Assembly (NCBI RefSeq): GCF_004342485.1
Contig: NZ_SMBU01000026.1
Location: 19,573 to 83,572 of the forward strand
Direction of reading: 5' to 3'
DNA from: Roseateles saccharophilus
Lineage (GTDB): Bacteria; Pseudomonadota; Gammaproteobacteria; Burkholderiales; Burkholderiaceae_C
DNA: 64,000 nt
Both the position numbers and the translations under genes were made by a program. The stretch's first letter is position 1; each line of letters opens with the position of its first letter. Positions 35,310 through 43,187 of this stretch are shown piece by piece. The notes under the pieces were generated by a model. It was not told the origin of the DNA, made no database searches, and saw only the letters and a list, made by a program, of their open reading frames with translations.

Positions 35310-36287
35310 ATGAAGGCGTGGCTCTGCGAAAACCCGGTGGGCGTCGAGGCCCTGCAATGGCGCGAACTGCCGGCCCCGCCTCTGCCGGCCGGCCAGATCC
35401 GCGTGGGCATCCGCGCCGCCAGCCTGAATTTCCCTGACCTGCTGATCGTGCAGAACAAGTACCAGATGAAGCCGCCCCTGCCCTTCGTGCCCGGCACGGA
35501 GTTCTCCGGCGTCGTCACCGAGGTGGGCGAAGGCGTCAAGGGCTTTGCCGTCGGCCAGCGCGTCGCGGCCTTCGGCGGCCTGGGCGGCTTCGCGACCGAG
35601 GTCTGCATCCCGGACGCGCTGGCCATGCCGCTGCCCGACGGCTTCACCTTCGAGGATGCCGCCGCCTTCATTTGCACCTATGCCACCAGCCACCACGCAC
35701 TGATGGACCGCGCGACGCTGCAACCGGGCGAAACCGTGCTCATCCTCGGCGCGGCCGGCGGCGTCGGCACGGCGGCCATCCAGATCGCCAAGGCGGCCGG
35801 CGCGCGCGTCATCGCCGCCGCCGGCAGCGATGCCAAATGCGCGGCCTGCAAGGCCCTGGGTGCCGACGCGGCGATCAACTACACGACACGGAACCTGCGC
35901 GACGAGCTGAAGGCGCTGACCGAGGGCAAGGGCCCGGACGTCATCTACGACCCGGTCGGCGGCGACCTGGCCGAGGCGGCCTTCCGCTCCATCGCCTGGC
36001 GCGGGCGCTACCTCGTCGTCGGCTTCGCCCAGGGCCAGATCCCGGCGCTGCCGCTGAACCTGGCGCTGCTGAAGGGGGCATCCCTGGTCGGCGTATTCTG
36101 GGGCGAATTCGCCAAGCGCGAGCCCGGCCGCAATGCCCGGATGCTGGCCGAGCTCGCCGCCTGGTACGCCGCCGGGAAGATCAGGCCGGTGCTGGACCGT
36201 GTCCTGCCGATGGAGCAGTTGCCCGCAGCGTTCGCCCGCATGGCGGCCCGCGAGGTCGTCGGCAAGCTGGTTCTTACCAATCCGTGA
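35310..36287 (+). CDS. Zinc-free MDR-family NAD(P)H:quinone oxidoreductase-like protein
   Basis: 325 residues. GroES-like domain with AASLNFPDLLIVQNKYQ and VPGTEFSGVV, then a Rossmann domain with LILGAAGGVGTAAIQIAK (nucleotide-binding GxxGxxG). The catalytic-zinc ligands of alcohol dehydrogenases are absent, so it is of the quinone oxidoreductase/enoyl-reductase type. The conserved GxFWGEFAKREP region fits the QOR2-like subgroup common in Burkholderiales. AGGAG precedes the ATG. Substrate not determinable. It diverges from surE. Confidence 0.88.
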   Translation: MKAWLCENPVGVEALQWRELPAPPLPAGQIRVGIRAASLNFPDLLIVQNKYQMKPPLPFVPGTEFSGVVTEVGEGVKGFAVGQRVAAFGGLGGFATEVCIPDALAMPLPDGFTFEDAAAFICTYATSHHALMDRATLQPGETVLILGAAGGVGTAAIQIAKAAGARVIAAAGSDAKCAACKALGADAAINYTTRNLRDELKALTEGKGPDVIYDPVGGDLAEAAFRSIAWRGRYLVVGFAQGQIPALPLNLALLKGASLVGVFWGEFAKREPGRNARMLAELAAWYAAGKIRPVLDRVLPMEQLPAAFARMAAREVVGKLVLTNP

Positions 36288-36386
36288 AGCCTGAAACGGG
36301 GGCGCACACCCCCGTGAACTCGCTGCGTTTTCAGGGGGCCGTGCGCTACATTCGGCGGTCGAATCGACAGCCGCCGTACCCGCGCC

Positions 36387-37130
36387 ATGACCGTCAAAGT
36401 CCTCATCATCGAAGACAACCCCGTCGCCCGCAATTTCCTGTGCCGCGTGGTGCGCGAGAGCTTCAGCGATGCGATGGAGATCACCGAAGTCGGCGACCTC
36501 GAGAACGCGCGGCGCCAGGTGGCGAAGTCTGGCGGCAACCCGCCCGACGGCGGCTTCAAGCTCATCCTCGTCGACCTGGAACTGCCGGACGGCAACGGCA
36601 TGGAGTTCCTGACCGAGCTCGCCGGCTCCACGGCCATCAAGATCGTCACGACGCTCTACTCCGACGATGACCACCTCTTCCCCGCACTGCAGTGCGGCGC
36701 CGATGGCTATCTGCTGAAGGAAGACCGCTTCGAGGTGCTGGTGGAGGAGTTGCAGCGCATCGTGCGCGGCCAGCCGCCGCTGTCCCCGGCCATCGCGCGC
36801 CGCCTTCTGTCGCATTTCCGCCCGCCGTCGAGCGACAGCGGCGCGATGCCGCTGAACTCCGGCTTCGGCTCGCTGTCGTCCTCGCACGCGCCCTTCGGCA
36901 ACAGCCGCGGCGTCGCGCTGGACCCGCCGCCCGAGTGGGAGCGCCTGACGCCGCGCGAAAGCGAAGTGCTGACCTATCTGAGCAAGGGCTTCACGATCAA
37001 GGAGATCGCGAACCTGATGGGCATCAAGTGGTTCACCGTCAACGACCACATCAAGAGCATCTACAAGAAGCTCAACGTGTCCAGCCGTGCCGAGGCGGCG
37101 GTGCTGGCCTCAAAGCAGGGTCTGGTCTAG
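36387..37130 (+). CDS. NarL/FixJ-type response regulator
   Basis: 247 residues. Receiver domain (about 1-125) with acidic residues E9/D10, phosphoacceptor Asp63 in ILVDLELPDGNG, and Lys in DGYLLKED. A Ser/Pro-rich linker (about 140-180) leads to a LuxR-type HTH (about 186-240): LTPRESEVLTYLSKGFTIKEI and NDHIKSIYKKLNV. No kinase gene is adjacent, so the partner is unknown. The linker is longer than in most NarL-type regulators. Its 3' end overlaps the convergent amidotransferase gene by 21 bp. Confidence 0.9.
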   Translation: MTVKVLIIEDNPVARNFLCRVVRESFSDAMEITEVGDLENARRQVAKSGGNPPDGGFKLILVDLELPDGNGMEFLTELAGSTAIKIVTTLYSDDDHLFPALQCGADGYLLKEDRFEVLVEELQRIVRGQPPLSPAIARRLLSHFRPPSSDSGAMPLNSGFGSLSSSHAPFGNSRGVALDPPPEWERLTPRESEVLTYLSKGFTIKEIANLMGIKWFTVNDHIKSIYKKLNVSSRAEAAVLASKQGLV

Positions 37131-37823
37131 CCAGCGCTGCATCAGTCGCGCCAGCGCGGCCTTCAAACCCGAAGCCTCACGCGCCATCGCGGCACGCAGC
37201 GCGCCCGGCGCAATGCCTGCGTGCGTCAGTTCGTCGATATGGCCGACCAGCCACTGCTCGAATCGGGCCGGGTCGACCTCGGGATGGAACTGCAGGCCCA
37301 ACGCCGCGTCATGCGGCGCGAAGGCCTGGTGCGGGCAGACCGGCGTCGCAGCGAGCGAGGCCAGGTCTGCCGGCAGCTCGAACTGGTCCCCATGCCAGTG
37401 CAGCATGGGCTGCGTGCCCAGTTCGGCCAGGGCCGTGCCCTGCCCCGCCGCGGTCAACGCCAGCGGCGCAAAGCCGATCTCCTTGACGCCCATCGGCCTC
37501 ACATGTGCGCCCAGCGCCCGCGCCATCAGCTGCGCGCCCAGGCAGATGCCCAGCAGCGGCCGGTGCGAATCCAGCCGGCGGCGGATCAGCGCGACCTCGT
37601 CGACCAGCCACGGGAAGCGCTCCTCGTCCTCCACGCCGATCGGCCCACCGAGCACGACGAGCAGGTCCACAGTGCCAAGGTCGACGGCGGCGAAGTCGTC
37701 GACACCAGCCTCGTGATAGCGGACCTCGAAGCCACGCCGCTCCAGCAACGGCCCGATGAGGCCGAGGTCTTCGAAGGCGAGGTGGCGCAACGCGAGGACG
37801 GTCTTCTTCACGGGCCGCATCAT
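37110..37823 (-). CDS. Class I glutamine amidotransferase (GuaA-like domain protein)
   Basis: 237 residues. The nucleophile lies in LLGICLGAQLMARALG and the His-Glu pair in LQFHPEVDP, giving a complete class I amidotransferase triad; an oxyanion loop LVVLGGPIGVEDE is also present. There is no synthetase domain, so it is a stand-alone protein like those annotated as GMP synthase-like. Such proteins include gamma-glutamyl peptidases; the substrate is unknown. Convergent with the response regulator. The next gene on the same strand is 19 bp upstream. Confidence 0.87.
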   Translation of the reverse strand: MMRPVKKTVLALRHLAFEDLGLIGPLLERRGFEVRYHEAGVDDFAAVDLGTVDLLVVLGGPIGVEDEERFPWLVDEVALIRRRLDSHRPLLGICLGAQLMARALGAHVRPMGVKEIGFAPLALTAAGQGTALAELGTQPMLHWHGDQFELPADLASLAATPVCPHQAFAPHDAALGLQFHPEVDPARFEQWLVGHIDELTHAGIAPGALRAAMAREASGLKAALARLMQRWLDQTLL

Positions 37824-37842
37824 CGCTGGGCCGCCCTGCGGC

Positions 37843-38391
37843 TCACGCCGCCGAGCGCAGCTTCACGGCGGGGAAATCGACCGGCGTCGCGAAGGCGATG
37901 TTCACGTAGTTGGTGAACAGGTTCAGCGCGACTTGGGCCAGGATCTCGACGATCTGGCCGTCGCCGAAGCCGGCGGCGCGCAGTGCGGCGACATCGGCGT
38001 CGCCCACCTGGCCGCGCTGCCCGATCAGCTCCAGCGCAAAGCGCAGTGCCGCGGCCGTCGCCGGGTCGGCCGACTCGCCCGCCTGGGCCGCGCTCATCTC
38101 GGCCGCCGAGGCACCCGCCTTGCGGCCCAGGGCCGTGTGCGCAGCCAGGCAGTAGTCGCAGCCGTTGCGGTCGGCCACGGCGACGGCGATCTGCTCGCCC
38201 AGACGGGCCGGGATCGCGCCGCCACCCAGCGCACCGAAGAAGCCCCACATGGCCTGCAGCGCGGCCGGCGAATTGGCCACCACGCGGAACATGTTCGGCG
38301 TGGTGGCGAAGGCGCCGTGCACGGCGTCCAGCAGCGCACGGCTGCCGGCAGGAGCGTCAGTGGCGGAAACGAGGGGAACACGGGAATTCAT
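37843..38391 (-). CDS. AhpD-like/carboxymuconolactone decarboxylase family protein
   Basis: 182 residues. All-helical AhpD-like fold with the redox motif NGCDYCLAAH (CxxC...H), the proton-relay arrangement of AhpD peroxidase-type proteins. NMFRVVANSPAALQAMWGFFGAL is typical of the subfamily. Likely an alkylhydroperoxidase or peroxidase-related enzyme of the cytosol. The ATG at 38391 has AGGTGACTCCG upstream. It diverges from an AraC-type regulator 99 bp away, its probable controller, and is 19 bp upstream of the amidotransferase gene, so the two may be co-transcribed. Confidence 0.88.
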   Translation of the reverse strand: MNSRVPLVSATDAPAGSRALLDAVHGAFATTPNMFRVVANSPAALQAMWGFFGALGGGAIPARLGEQIAVAVADRNGCDYCLAAHTALGRKAGASAAEMSAAQAGESADPATAAALRFALELIGQRGQVGDADVAALRAAGFGDGQIVEILAQVALNLFTNYVNIAFATPVDFPAVKLRSAA

Positions 38392-38449
38392 CGGAGTCAC
38401 CTTTCGGTTGCAGTGGAGTAAGGCCTCCACTGTGGCCGCCATGCCGACA

Positions 38450-38490
38450 CGAAAGGATCATTTCGTCCCCACTAGATATCCATTCGTCCC
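38450..38490. promoter_or_regulatory. Candidate AraC-type operator in the ahpD-like/araC divergent region
   Basis: TTCGTCCC occurs at 38462-38469 and again at 38483-38490, exactly 21 bp apart (two helical turns), as expected for the tandem half sites bound by an AraC-family dimer. The left copy is also part of the palindrome CGAAA-6-TTTCG (38450-38465). The right copy touches the araC-type GTG start, suggesting autorepression. Confidence 0.5.
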
Positions 38491-39393
38491 GTGACCGTCG
38501 AAGCGCCGCTGGACCGTCTAAGCCCGCTGTTCGAACGCTTCCGCGTGCGGGCCAGCCTCTTCCACGCCGGGCCGCTGTGCGGCGTGACGCATTTCGACGC
38601 CCGCCCCGGCCGCGGCTTCCTGCATGTGATGCGCAAAGGCGAGATGCAGATCCGCCATGCGGGCGGCAGTGGCCTCGTCGCATGCATTGCGGTGCGCGAA
38701 CCCAGCCTGGTCTTCTACCCGCGGCCGCTGGCCCACGACTTCCACAACGCACCGGCCGAGGGCTCGGACTTCGTCTGCGCAACTTTGGACTTCGACGCAG
38801 GGGAAGCCCACCCCCTCGTGCAGGCCCTGCCGCCACTGGTCGTGCTGCCGCTGGCCCGCGTGGACGGCATCGCGGCAACGCTGGCTCTGCTGTTCGCCGA
38901 GGCCGAGCGCGTGCGCTGCGGCCAGCGCCTGCTGGCCGACAGGCTCTTCGAGGTGCTGCTGCTGCAGTTGTTGCGCTGGATGCTGGACCAGCGCGACGCG
39001 GCGCTGCCGCTGGGCCTGCTGCGCGGGCTGAGCGACCCGCGCCTGGCCCGCGCGCTGACCGCCCTGCACGCCCGGCCCGGCGAGGCCTGGAGCCTGGAGG
39101 GCATGGCGGCCGCGGCCGGCATGTCGCGCAGCCGCTTCGCGCTGGCCTTCAAGGAGGCCGTCGGCCAGACGCCGGCCGACTACCTGTCGCACTGGCGCCT
39201 GGCCATCGCCCGCGGCGAACTGCGCACCGGCAAGCCACTCAAGGCGCTGGCGGCGGAACTGGGCTACGCCAACGCATCGGCGCTGAGCCGGCGTTTCACG
39301 CAGCAGACGGGTCAGTCACCGCGCGCCTGGCTGCATCTCATCAAGATTGCGGACCCGACGCCGCGGCCGAGCCCCACGCAAACCGGATGTTGA
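38491..39393 (+). CDS. AraC-family transcriptional regulator
   Basis: 300 residues. N-terminal cupin domain of the AraC-binding type 2 class (about 15-180; GVTHFDARPGRGFLHVM). C-terminal tandem HTH (about 200-285): WSLEGMAAAAGMSRSRFALAF and LKALAAELGYANASALSRRF. Similar regulators with adjacent AhpD-like or carboxymuconolactone decarboxylase genes control them; divergence from such a gene supports this. GTG start, with no strong ribosome-binding site. The last about 15 residues are Pro/Thr-rich. Confidence 0.92.
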   Translation: MTVEAPLDRLSPLFERFRVRASLFHAGPLCGVTHFDARPGRGFLHVMRKGEMQIRHAGGSGLVACIAVREPSLVFYPRPLAHDFHNAPAEGSDFVCATLDFDAGEAHPLVQALPPLVVLPLARVDGIAATLALLFAEAERVRCGQRLLADRLFEVLLLQLLRWMLDQRDAALPLGLLRGLSDPRLARALTALHARPGEAWSLEGMAAAAGMSRSRFALAFKEAVGQTPADYLSHWRLAIARGELRTGKPLKALAAELGYANASALSRRFTQQTGQSPRAWLHLIKIADPTPRPSPTQTGC

Positions 39394-39431
39394 CTTAATG
39401 TCTGCCGGCGTTTTTGCTCTGGGAGCGAGGC

Positions 39432-40184
39432 ATGGAACCAAGCAGAGCTTTGCCGGCTCGTCCGGCAACAGCACCGCAGACGAAACCGGCCTGGCTGCGC
39501 ATGCGGGCTCGACTGAGGCTGGGCTTTGCAAGCCTTTTCCTCACCTGCCTGAGCCTGCCGGTGCTGGCCAATCTGGTCACGACCTCCTACACGGGCACGC
39601 TGACCGGCGCGGACGATTCGCTGACGGGCCAGATCGTCCTGAGCCTGTCCGGCGCGTCCACCGTGACCCTGCAGACCTGGGGTTTCGGTGGCGGCACCAA
39701 TGCCGCCGGCGTCAATATTCAAGCGGGCGGCTTTGCCCCCTTCGTCGGAGTGTTCTCCGGCACCGGCGACAGCGCCCAAATTGTCGACGGCAGCTCGGAC
39801 ATCCTGAGCAACTACGGCGGGTATTCGGGCTGCCCGCCGGGGTCCGAGGCGACGATTGGCGCAGCCTCGGTTTGTGGCGATCTGCACATGAGCTTCGACC
39901 TGGGCCCCGGCGTCTACACGGTGCTGCTGACGAATGGGACCTATCTGCCCAATGCGGTGTTCGGCGGCGGCCAACTGGGTGACGGCTTCACCGACCTGAG
40001 CGGCGGCGTGTTCCAGACTTGCGTGGGCTTGGACTGTCTGGATGGCAGCGCCAAATGGGCGCTCGACATCGGCGTCACCGGGGTAACCGCCCTTGCGGAA
40101 CCTGCAACGCCCATCCTGGGCGGACTGGCACTGCTCATCCTGTATTCGCAACGGCGCGGCAACTTCGGAAGAAGGTCCAGCTAG
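39432..40184 (+). CDS. Secreted protein with PEP-CTERM-like C-terminus
   Basis: 250 residues. After a polar N-terminus, RLRLGFASLFLTCLSLPVLA gives a signal peptide, so the true start may be the internal Met at 39501. The body is Gly/Ser/Thr-rich and beta-prone with few charges. The C-terminus reads AEPATP, then a hydrophobic helix LGGLALLILY, then QRRG: the layout of a PEP-CTERM sorting tag, but the PEP motif itself is changed to EP. Proteins of this sort are exported and processed by exosortase. No exosortase gene is in the window. Function unknown; marginal match, so the tag could be coincidental. Confidence 0.65.
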   Translation: MEPSRALPARPATAPQTKPAWLRMRARLRLGFASLFLTCLSLPVLANLVTTSYTGTLTGADDSLTGQIVLSLSGASTVTLQTWGFGGGTNAAGVNIQAGGFAPFVGVFSGTGDSAQIVDGSSDILSNYGGYSGCPPGSEATIGAASVCGDLHMSFDLGPGVYTVLLTNGTYLPNAVFGGGQLGDGFTDLSGGVFQTCVGLDCLDGSAKWALDIGVTGVTALAEPATPILGGLALLILYSQRRGNFGRRSS

Positions 40185-40233
40185 CCCGCGCGAATGGCCG
40201 CATTCAATTTCGACTTCGTGAAGGAGAAATGCG

Positions 40234-40746
40234 ATGAACCGTCCCCAAAGCTATCGGCCCTTCCTGCTTGGCGCATTGGGTGCCTGCCTGGTGCTTGGAT
40301 TCGGGCTTTCCCGTGACGTGCGCGGCGCGGCCGCAGCCTTGGTGCAGGTGACGAACACCGCGCTCAACCCCGTCATCACCAAGGCCGCGGACAATCCGGC
40401 ACGCAGTGCCTTCGCGACGCGCGTGTTCCCCACCGTCCGCTCCGCCTCCTCGTTCGTCGTACCCGCCGGCAAGTACCTGGTGATCAACAGCGTCACCGGA
40501 TTCAACAACGGCACCACGGCCTATGCGATTGCGGTCGACACATCATCTGGCGGCACTTACGGGGAGCAACAGATTCCCTTCGCGATCGCTACCCGGCCAG
40601 GCAGCTGGACCTATCTGCAGGGCGTGCCCGTCAACATCGTTGCCGACCCGGGCACGACCGTCTACATCTCGGTGGGCGACAGCGATTTCAACGACAGCGC
40701 AGGTGTCAACGTCGACGTCAGGGGCTACTACGTCGACGCCAGTTGA
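40234..40746 (+). CDS. Exported protein of unknown function
   Basis: 170 residues. A signal peptide or anchor at about 9-32 (FLLGALGACLVLGFG) is followed by a small domain that is beta-rich by composition: many Val, Thr, Asn and Gly, with SSFVVPAGKYLVINSVTGFN resembling a jelly-roll-like start. No cysteines occur in the mature part, and I do not recognise a family. GAAGGAGAAATGCG gives a good ribosome-binding site. It follows the PEP-CTERM-like gene by 49 bp and is convergent with the small-protein pair (25-bp gap). Confidence 0.7.
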   Translation: MNRPQSYRPFLLGALGACLVLGFGLSRDVRGAAAALVQVTNTALNPVITKAADNPARSAFATRVFPTVRSASSFVVPAGKYLVINSVTGFNNGTTAYAIAVDTSSGGTYGEQQIPFAIATRPGSWTYLQGVPVNIVADPGTTVYISVGDSDFNDSAGVNVDVRGYYVDAS

Positions 40747-40771
40747 GGGAGCCGAACGGTGCCTTGGGCTC

Positions 40772-41215
40772 TCAGGGCGTGTTGCGCACCGTCACCGGCA
40801 TCTGTGGCCGAGGCGTGCTCGCCTGAGCAGGGTCAGTCTGCTGCGATAGCGGGGGACGTTCAGCCGGGCCCGCCGTGCTCGACATTGCAGGATCGCTCCG
40901 GATGGCGAGCGGCGGGTGCGGCACATCCGCCGCCGGCACACCGACAACGATCGGCTGAGCAGGAGGCCGCTGGGACGGCTGCAATGACAGCGGAGCGAGC
41001 AAAGCCGGCACCGAGCTTGCCCCGATAGCGGCCGTGCCTGGCAACGCCACGGGGGGCCGGGCACTGATCCGGAGCGGTAGCGCCGAAGGTGGCGCCTCGT
41101 TCGGCCGATCGAGCCACAGCCAAATGAAGCCGAAAACCAGTGCCCCACCGGCCCCGAGTGCAATCCATTTGAAGTCGCTGCCTCTCATGCGCGCGCATCT
41201 TGGTCCGGCGGACAC
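40772..41215 (-). CDS. Single-pass membrane protein with proline-rich periplasmic tail, unknown function
   Basis: 147 residues with a GTG start whose G is the last base of the upstream gene's TAG (TAGTG), indicating coupling; an internal ATG at 41188 is the alternative. One membrane helix (about 14-34, WIALGAGGALVFGFIWLWL) is followed by a Pro/Ala/Ser-rich tail of about 100 residues, which would be periplasmic. The shape resembles pilus or secretion-associated and TonB-like anchors, but no domain is recognised. It is downstream of the sigma/FecR genes on the same strand. Confidence 0.5.
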   Translation of the reverse strand: MSAGPRCARMRGSDFKWIALGAGGALVFGFIWLWLDRPNEAPPSALPLRISARPPVALPGTAAIGASSVPALLAPLSLQPSQRPPAQPIVVGVPAADVPHPPLAIRSDPAMSSTAGPAERPPLSQQTDPAQASTPRPQMPVTVRNTP

Positions 41216-41475
41216 TACCAGTCAAACCGGCGATGTTCGAGCGTGCGGCCCGCCCGGCGCACCACCTGTTTTGGCCGACAAGCTGAACACAGGGGCGCGC
41301 GACCGCTGACAGCATGGGTGTGGCGCAGCGCGCGAGGTGATGATGCCCACGCCGCTGCGTCGGGGAACAGCTCTAGCTGCTCCCCGTTGGACGAACTCGA
41401 TGGCGTGGGCATGACGCTGATCGTGCCCCCTGCGGACGGCGTGGATAGCTCGAAGCAGAGGTAGCTGCGGCGCAT
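41215..41475 (-). CDS. Small protein of unknown function
   Basis: 86 residues; no recognised family. It has a Ser-rich segment (about 19-31), the motif QLELFPDAAAW, and a basic C-terminal half with two Cys (LCSACRPK). An AGGGA ribosome-binding site lies 7 bases before the ATG. Its stop overlaps the next start by one base. It lies 157 bp downstream of the fecR-like gene, so it may be part of, or a target of, the sigma/FecR system. Codon third positions are G/C-rich but opposite frames are also open, so coding status is uncertain. Confidence 0.4.
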   Translation of the reverse strand: MRRSYLCFELSTPSAGGTISVMPTPSSSSNGEQLELFPDAAAWASSPRALRHTHAVSGRAPLCSACRPKQVVRRAGRTLEHRRFDW

Positions 41476-41632
41476 CGAAACGTCCCTGGCGATCTCGGGA
41501 ATATCCGCCTCGTCTCCGGCCGTCTCCGTTCAGCTAACGATTCGTTTCAACTCGTTTGATGATGCCCGCACCTACGTCGCCAGGAGCTGGCCGCGTCTCT
41601 GCCTGGCGCGAAGGGCGCGAGAACGCGGAAGG

Positions 41633-42685
41633 CTATTTGCCCGCCAATTCCAGCCCACCGTCGCGTGTCCGCACGACCAGGTCAAGCAGCTTCGCCACCG
41701 CCCGTGCAAAGGCCTCGTTGTCGCCGGTGCGGAATACCCCGCTGACACGCAGCGTCCTCAACGCTTCCGAGTCGGCCACCGTGATCGGCACGTTGCTGTA
41801 GCGGTTCATGTCGGCCACGGCTTCGGCCAGAGTGACGTCATCCAGCACCGCGACGCCCCGCTTCCAGGCCAGCAGCGGGTCGAGCTGGGGCCGGTCAAGG
41901 CGCGTGCCTGTGAGCGCGGCACGCCCGCTGTCGAGGATCGCCTGGCCCACGCGCAAGCGCTCGCCGGGCGTCATGACAACCGGGCCGCTCAGCGCGCTCC
42001 GCACGGCGGCGTCCGAGCGTTGCACGATCACCCGGCCTTCAAACAACGTCACGCCAAAGGCGTCGCCACCCGCCTTCGCTGGCGGCGCGAATCTAACCAG
42101 GAAGGCCGTCCCCGTGGCGACGACCTTGGCGTCGGACACACTGACGACGAACGGCCGACTGGCGTCCTTGGCGACTTCGAACAGCGCCTCGCCGCGTTCC
42201 ACCGTCACGGCGCGCAACGCGTCCGTCAGCTTCACGCGGACGTCTGTCGACGTGTTCAGCGTCAGCCGGCTGCCGTCGGCTAGCACGATCAGCCGCTGCT
42301 CGCCCACGCCGGTGCCGTAGGTGTCGTTGGGCCGAAGGTTCAATGCAAACAGGGCCACGCAGCCAAGCGCTGCGATGGCAAGCGCCGGGCGCCGGCCCTT
42401 CCCGCCGCCGTTTGCGTGACCTACCTGGTCTTCCGAGGGTGACGCAAGGATGTTGGCGCGCTGGATGCCGGCGACGTCCTGCCAGGTGTCGGTGCAGCGC
42501 TCAAACGCCAGGCGGTGGGCGGCCGACCGCGCCTGCCAGGCCAGGCATTCGCGTTCCATCACGTAGGAACGGCCGGGTCCATGCAGTCGGGCCAGCCACA
42601 CGGCGGCCTCTGCCAAGATTTCCTGCGTGACGAGAGGCGGCATGTCACTTGCCGCCGGCGCCCCGGAGGCGTCCAACGGTTGCAC
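41633..42685 (-). CDS. FecR-like anti-sigma/sigma regulator
   Basis: About 350 residues. N-terminal cytoplasmic DUF4880-type domain (AEAAVWLARLHG ... AFERCTDTWQDV), one membrane helix at about 108-125 (LAIAALGCVALFAL), then a periplasmic FecR domain (about 145-255: LADGSRLTLNTSTDVRV, RGEALFEVAKDASRPFVV). A C-terminal DUF4974/STN-like domain follows (VLDDVTLAEAVADMNRYS). FecR proteins relay a signal from a TonB-dependent receptor to the sigma factor. No receptor gene is nearby. GTG at 42685, two bases after the sigma stop with GGAAGG upstream, is preferred over the overlapping TTG at 42706. Confidence 0.85.
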   Translation of the reverse strand: MQPLDASGAPAASDMPPLVTQEILAEAAVWLARLHGPGRSYVMERECLAWQARSAAHRLAFERCTDTWQDVAGIQRANILASPSEDQVGHANGGGKGRRPALAIAALGCVALFALNLRPNDTYGTGVGEQRLIVLADGSRLTLNTSTDVRVKLTDALRAVTVERGEALFEVAKDASRPFVVSVSDAKVVATGTAFLVRFAPPAKAGGDAFGVTLFEGRVIVQRSDAAVRSALSGPVVMTPGERLRVGQAILDSGRAALTGTRLDRPQLDPLLAWKRGVAVLDDVTLAEAVADMNRYSNVPITVADSEALRTLRVSGVFRTGDNEAFARAVAKLLDLVVRTRDGGLELAGK

Positions 42686-42687
42686 AG

Positions 42688-43182
42688 CTACCAGCCTTCC
42701 ATCCAACTGGTCAGGCGCAGGGTCGCCTTGGCAACGTGGTATTGCACGGTCGCGACGCTGATGCCGTGGAGCTTCGCGATCTCGGTATAAGGCAGGCCGT
42801 CGAGTCGATTGGCCAGGAAGACGTCGCGGGTCTTTTCGCTCAGCCGGCCCAGACCCTGGGTCAAACGAGCCATGCGCTCCCTGGCCAGCAACACGGCCTC
42901 GGTGGACGGGGTCGTGTCTATCAGCACCACGTCCTCCAGCAGCATGTGCTCGCCACGGCCAGAGTTCATGCGATGGGTGTCGATGGACAGGTTCAGCGCC
43001 GTGCGCATCAGGAAGGCCTCGGGCTTCTCGACGGGCTGCTTTTCGTCCTCATATCGGGCCAGCCGCAACCACGCCTCCTGAACCAGGTCCTCGGCCTCGT
43101 GCTCGGTACGTCCGCGACGCCGCAACGCACCCCGCACCCTTGCCAGCACGTCCTGCCAGTTCTTCAGGGGTCGGGCCGACAT
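42688..43182 (-). CDS. FecI-like ECF RNA polymerase sigma factor
   Basis: 164 residues, the usual ECF size. Sigma region 2 is EAEDLVQEAWLRLARYE and region 4 is LPYTEIAKLHGISVATVQYHVAKA. Pairing with fecR places it in the iron-starvation/surface-signalling (FecI) group. Homologous start MSARPLKNWQDVLARVRG at 43182. Its ATG is five bases after the stop of the transposase-like gene, so translation may be coupled. No Fur box is recognised. Confidence 0.9.
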   Translation of the reverse strand: MSARPLKNWQDVLARVRGALRRRGRTEHEAEDLVQEAWLRLARYEDEKQPVEKPEAFLMRTALNLSIDTHRMNSGRGEHMLLEDVVLIDTTPSTEAVLLARERMARLTQGLGRLSEKTRDVFLANRLDGLPYTEIAKLHGISVATVQYHVAKATLRLTSWMEGW

Positions 43183-43187
43183 GGCGT

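Noticed and set aside
36296..36315. Hairpin ACGGGGG/CCCCCGT after the quinone oxidoreductase gene as a terminator
   Set aside because: Stem is good but no T-run follows; could be a weak or Rho-assisted terminator only.
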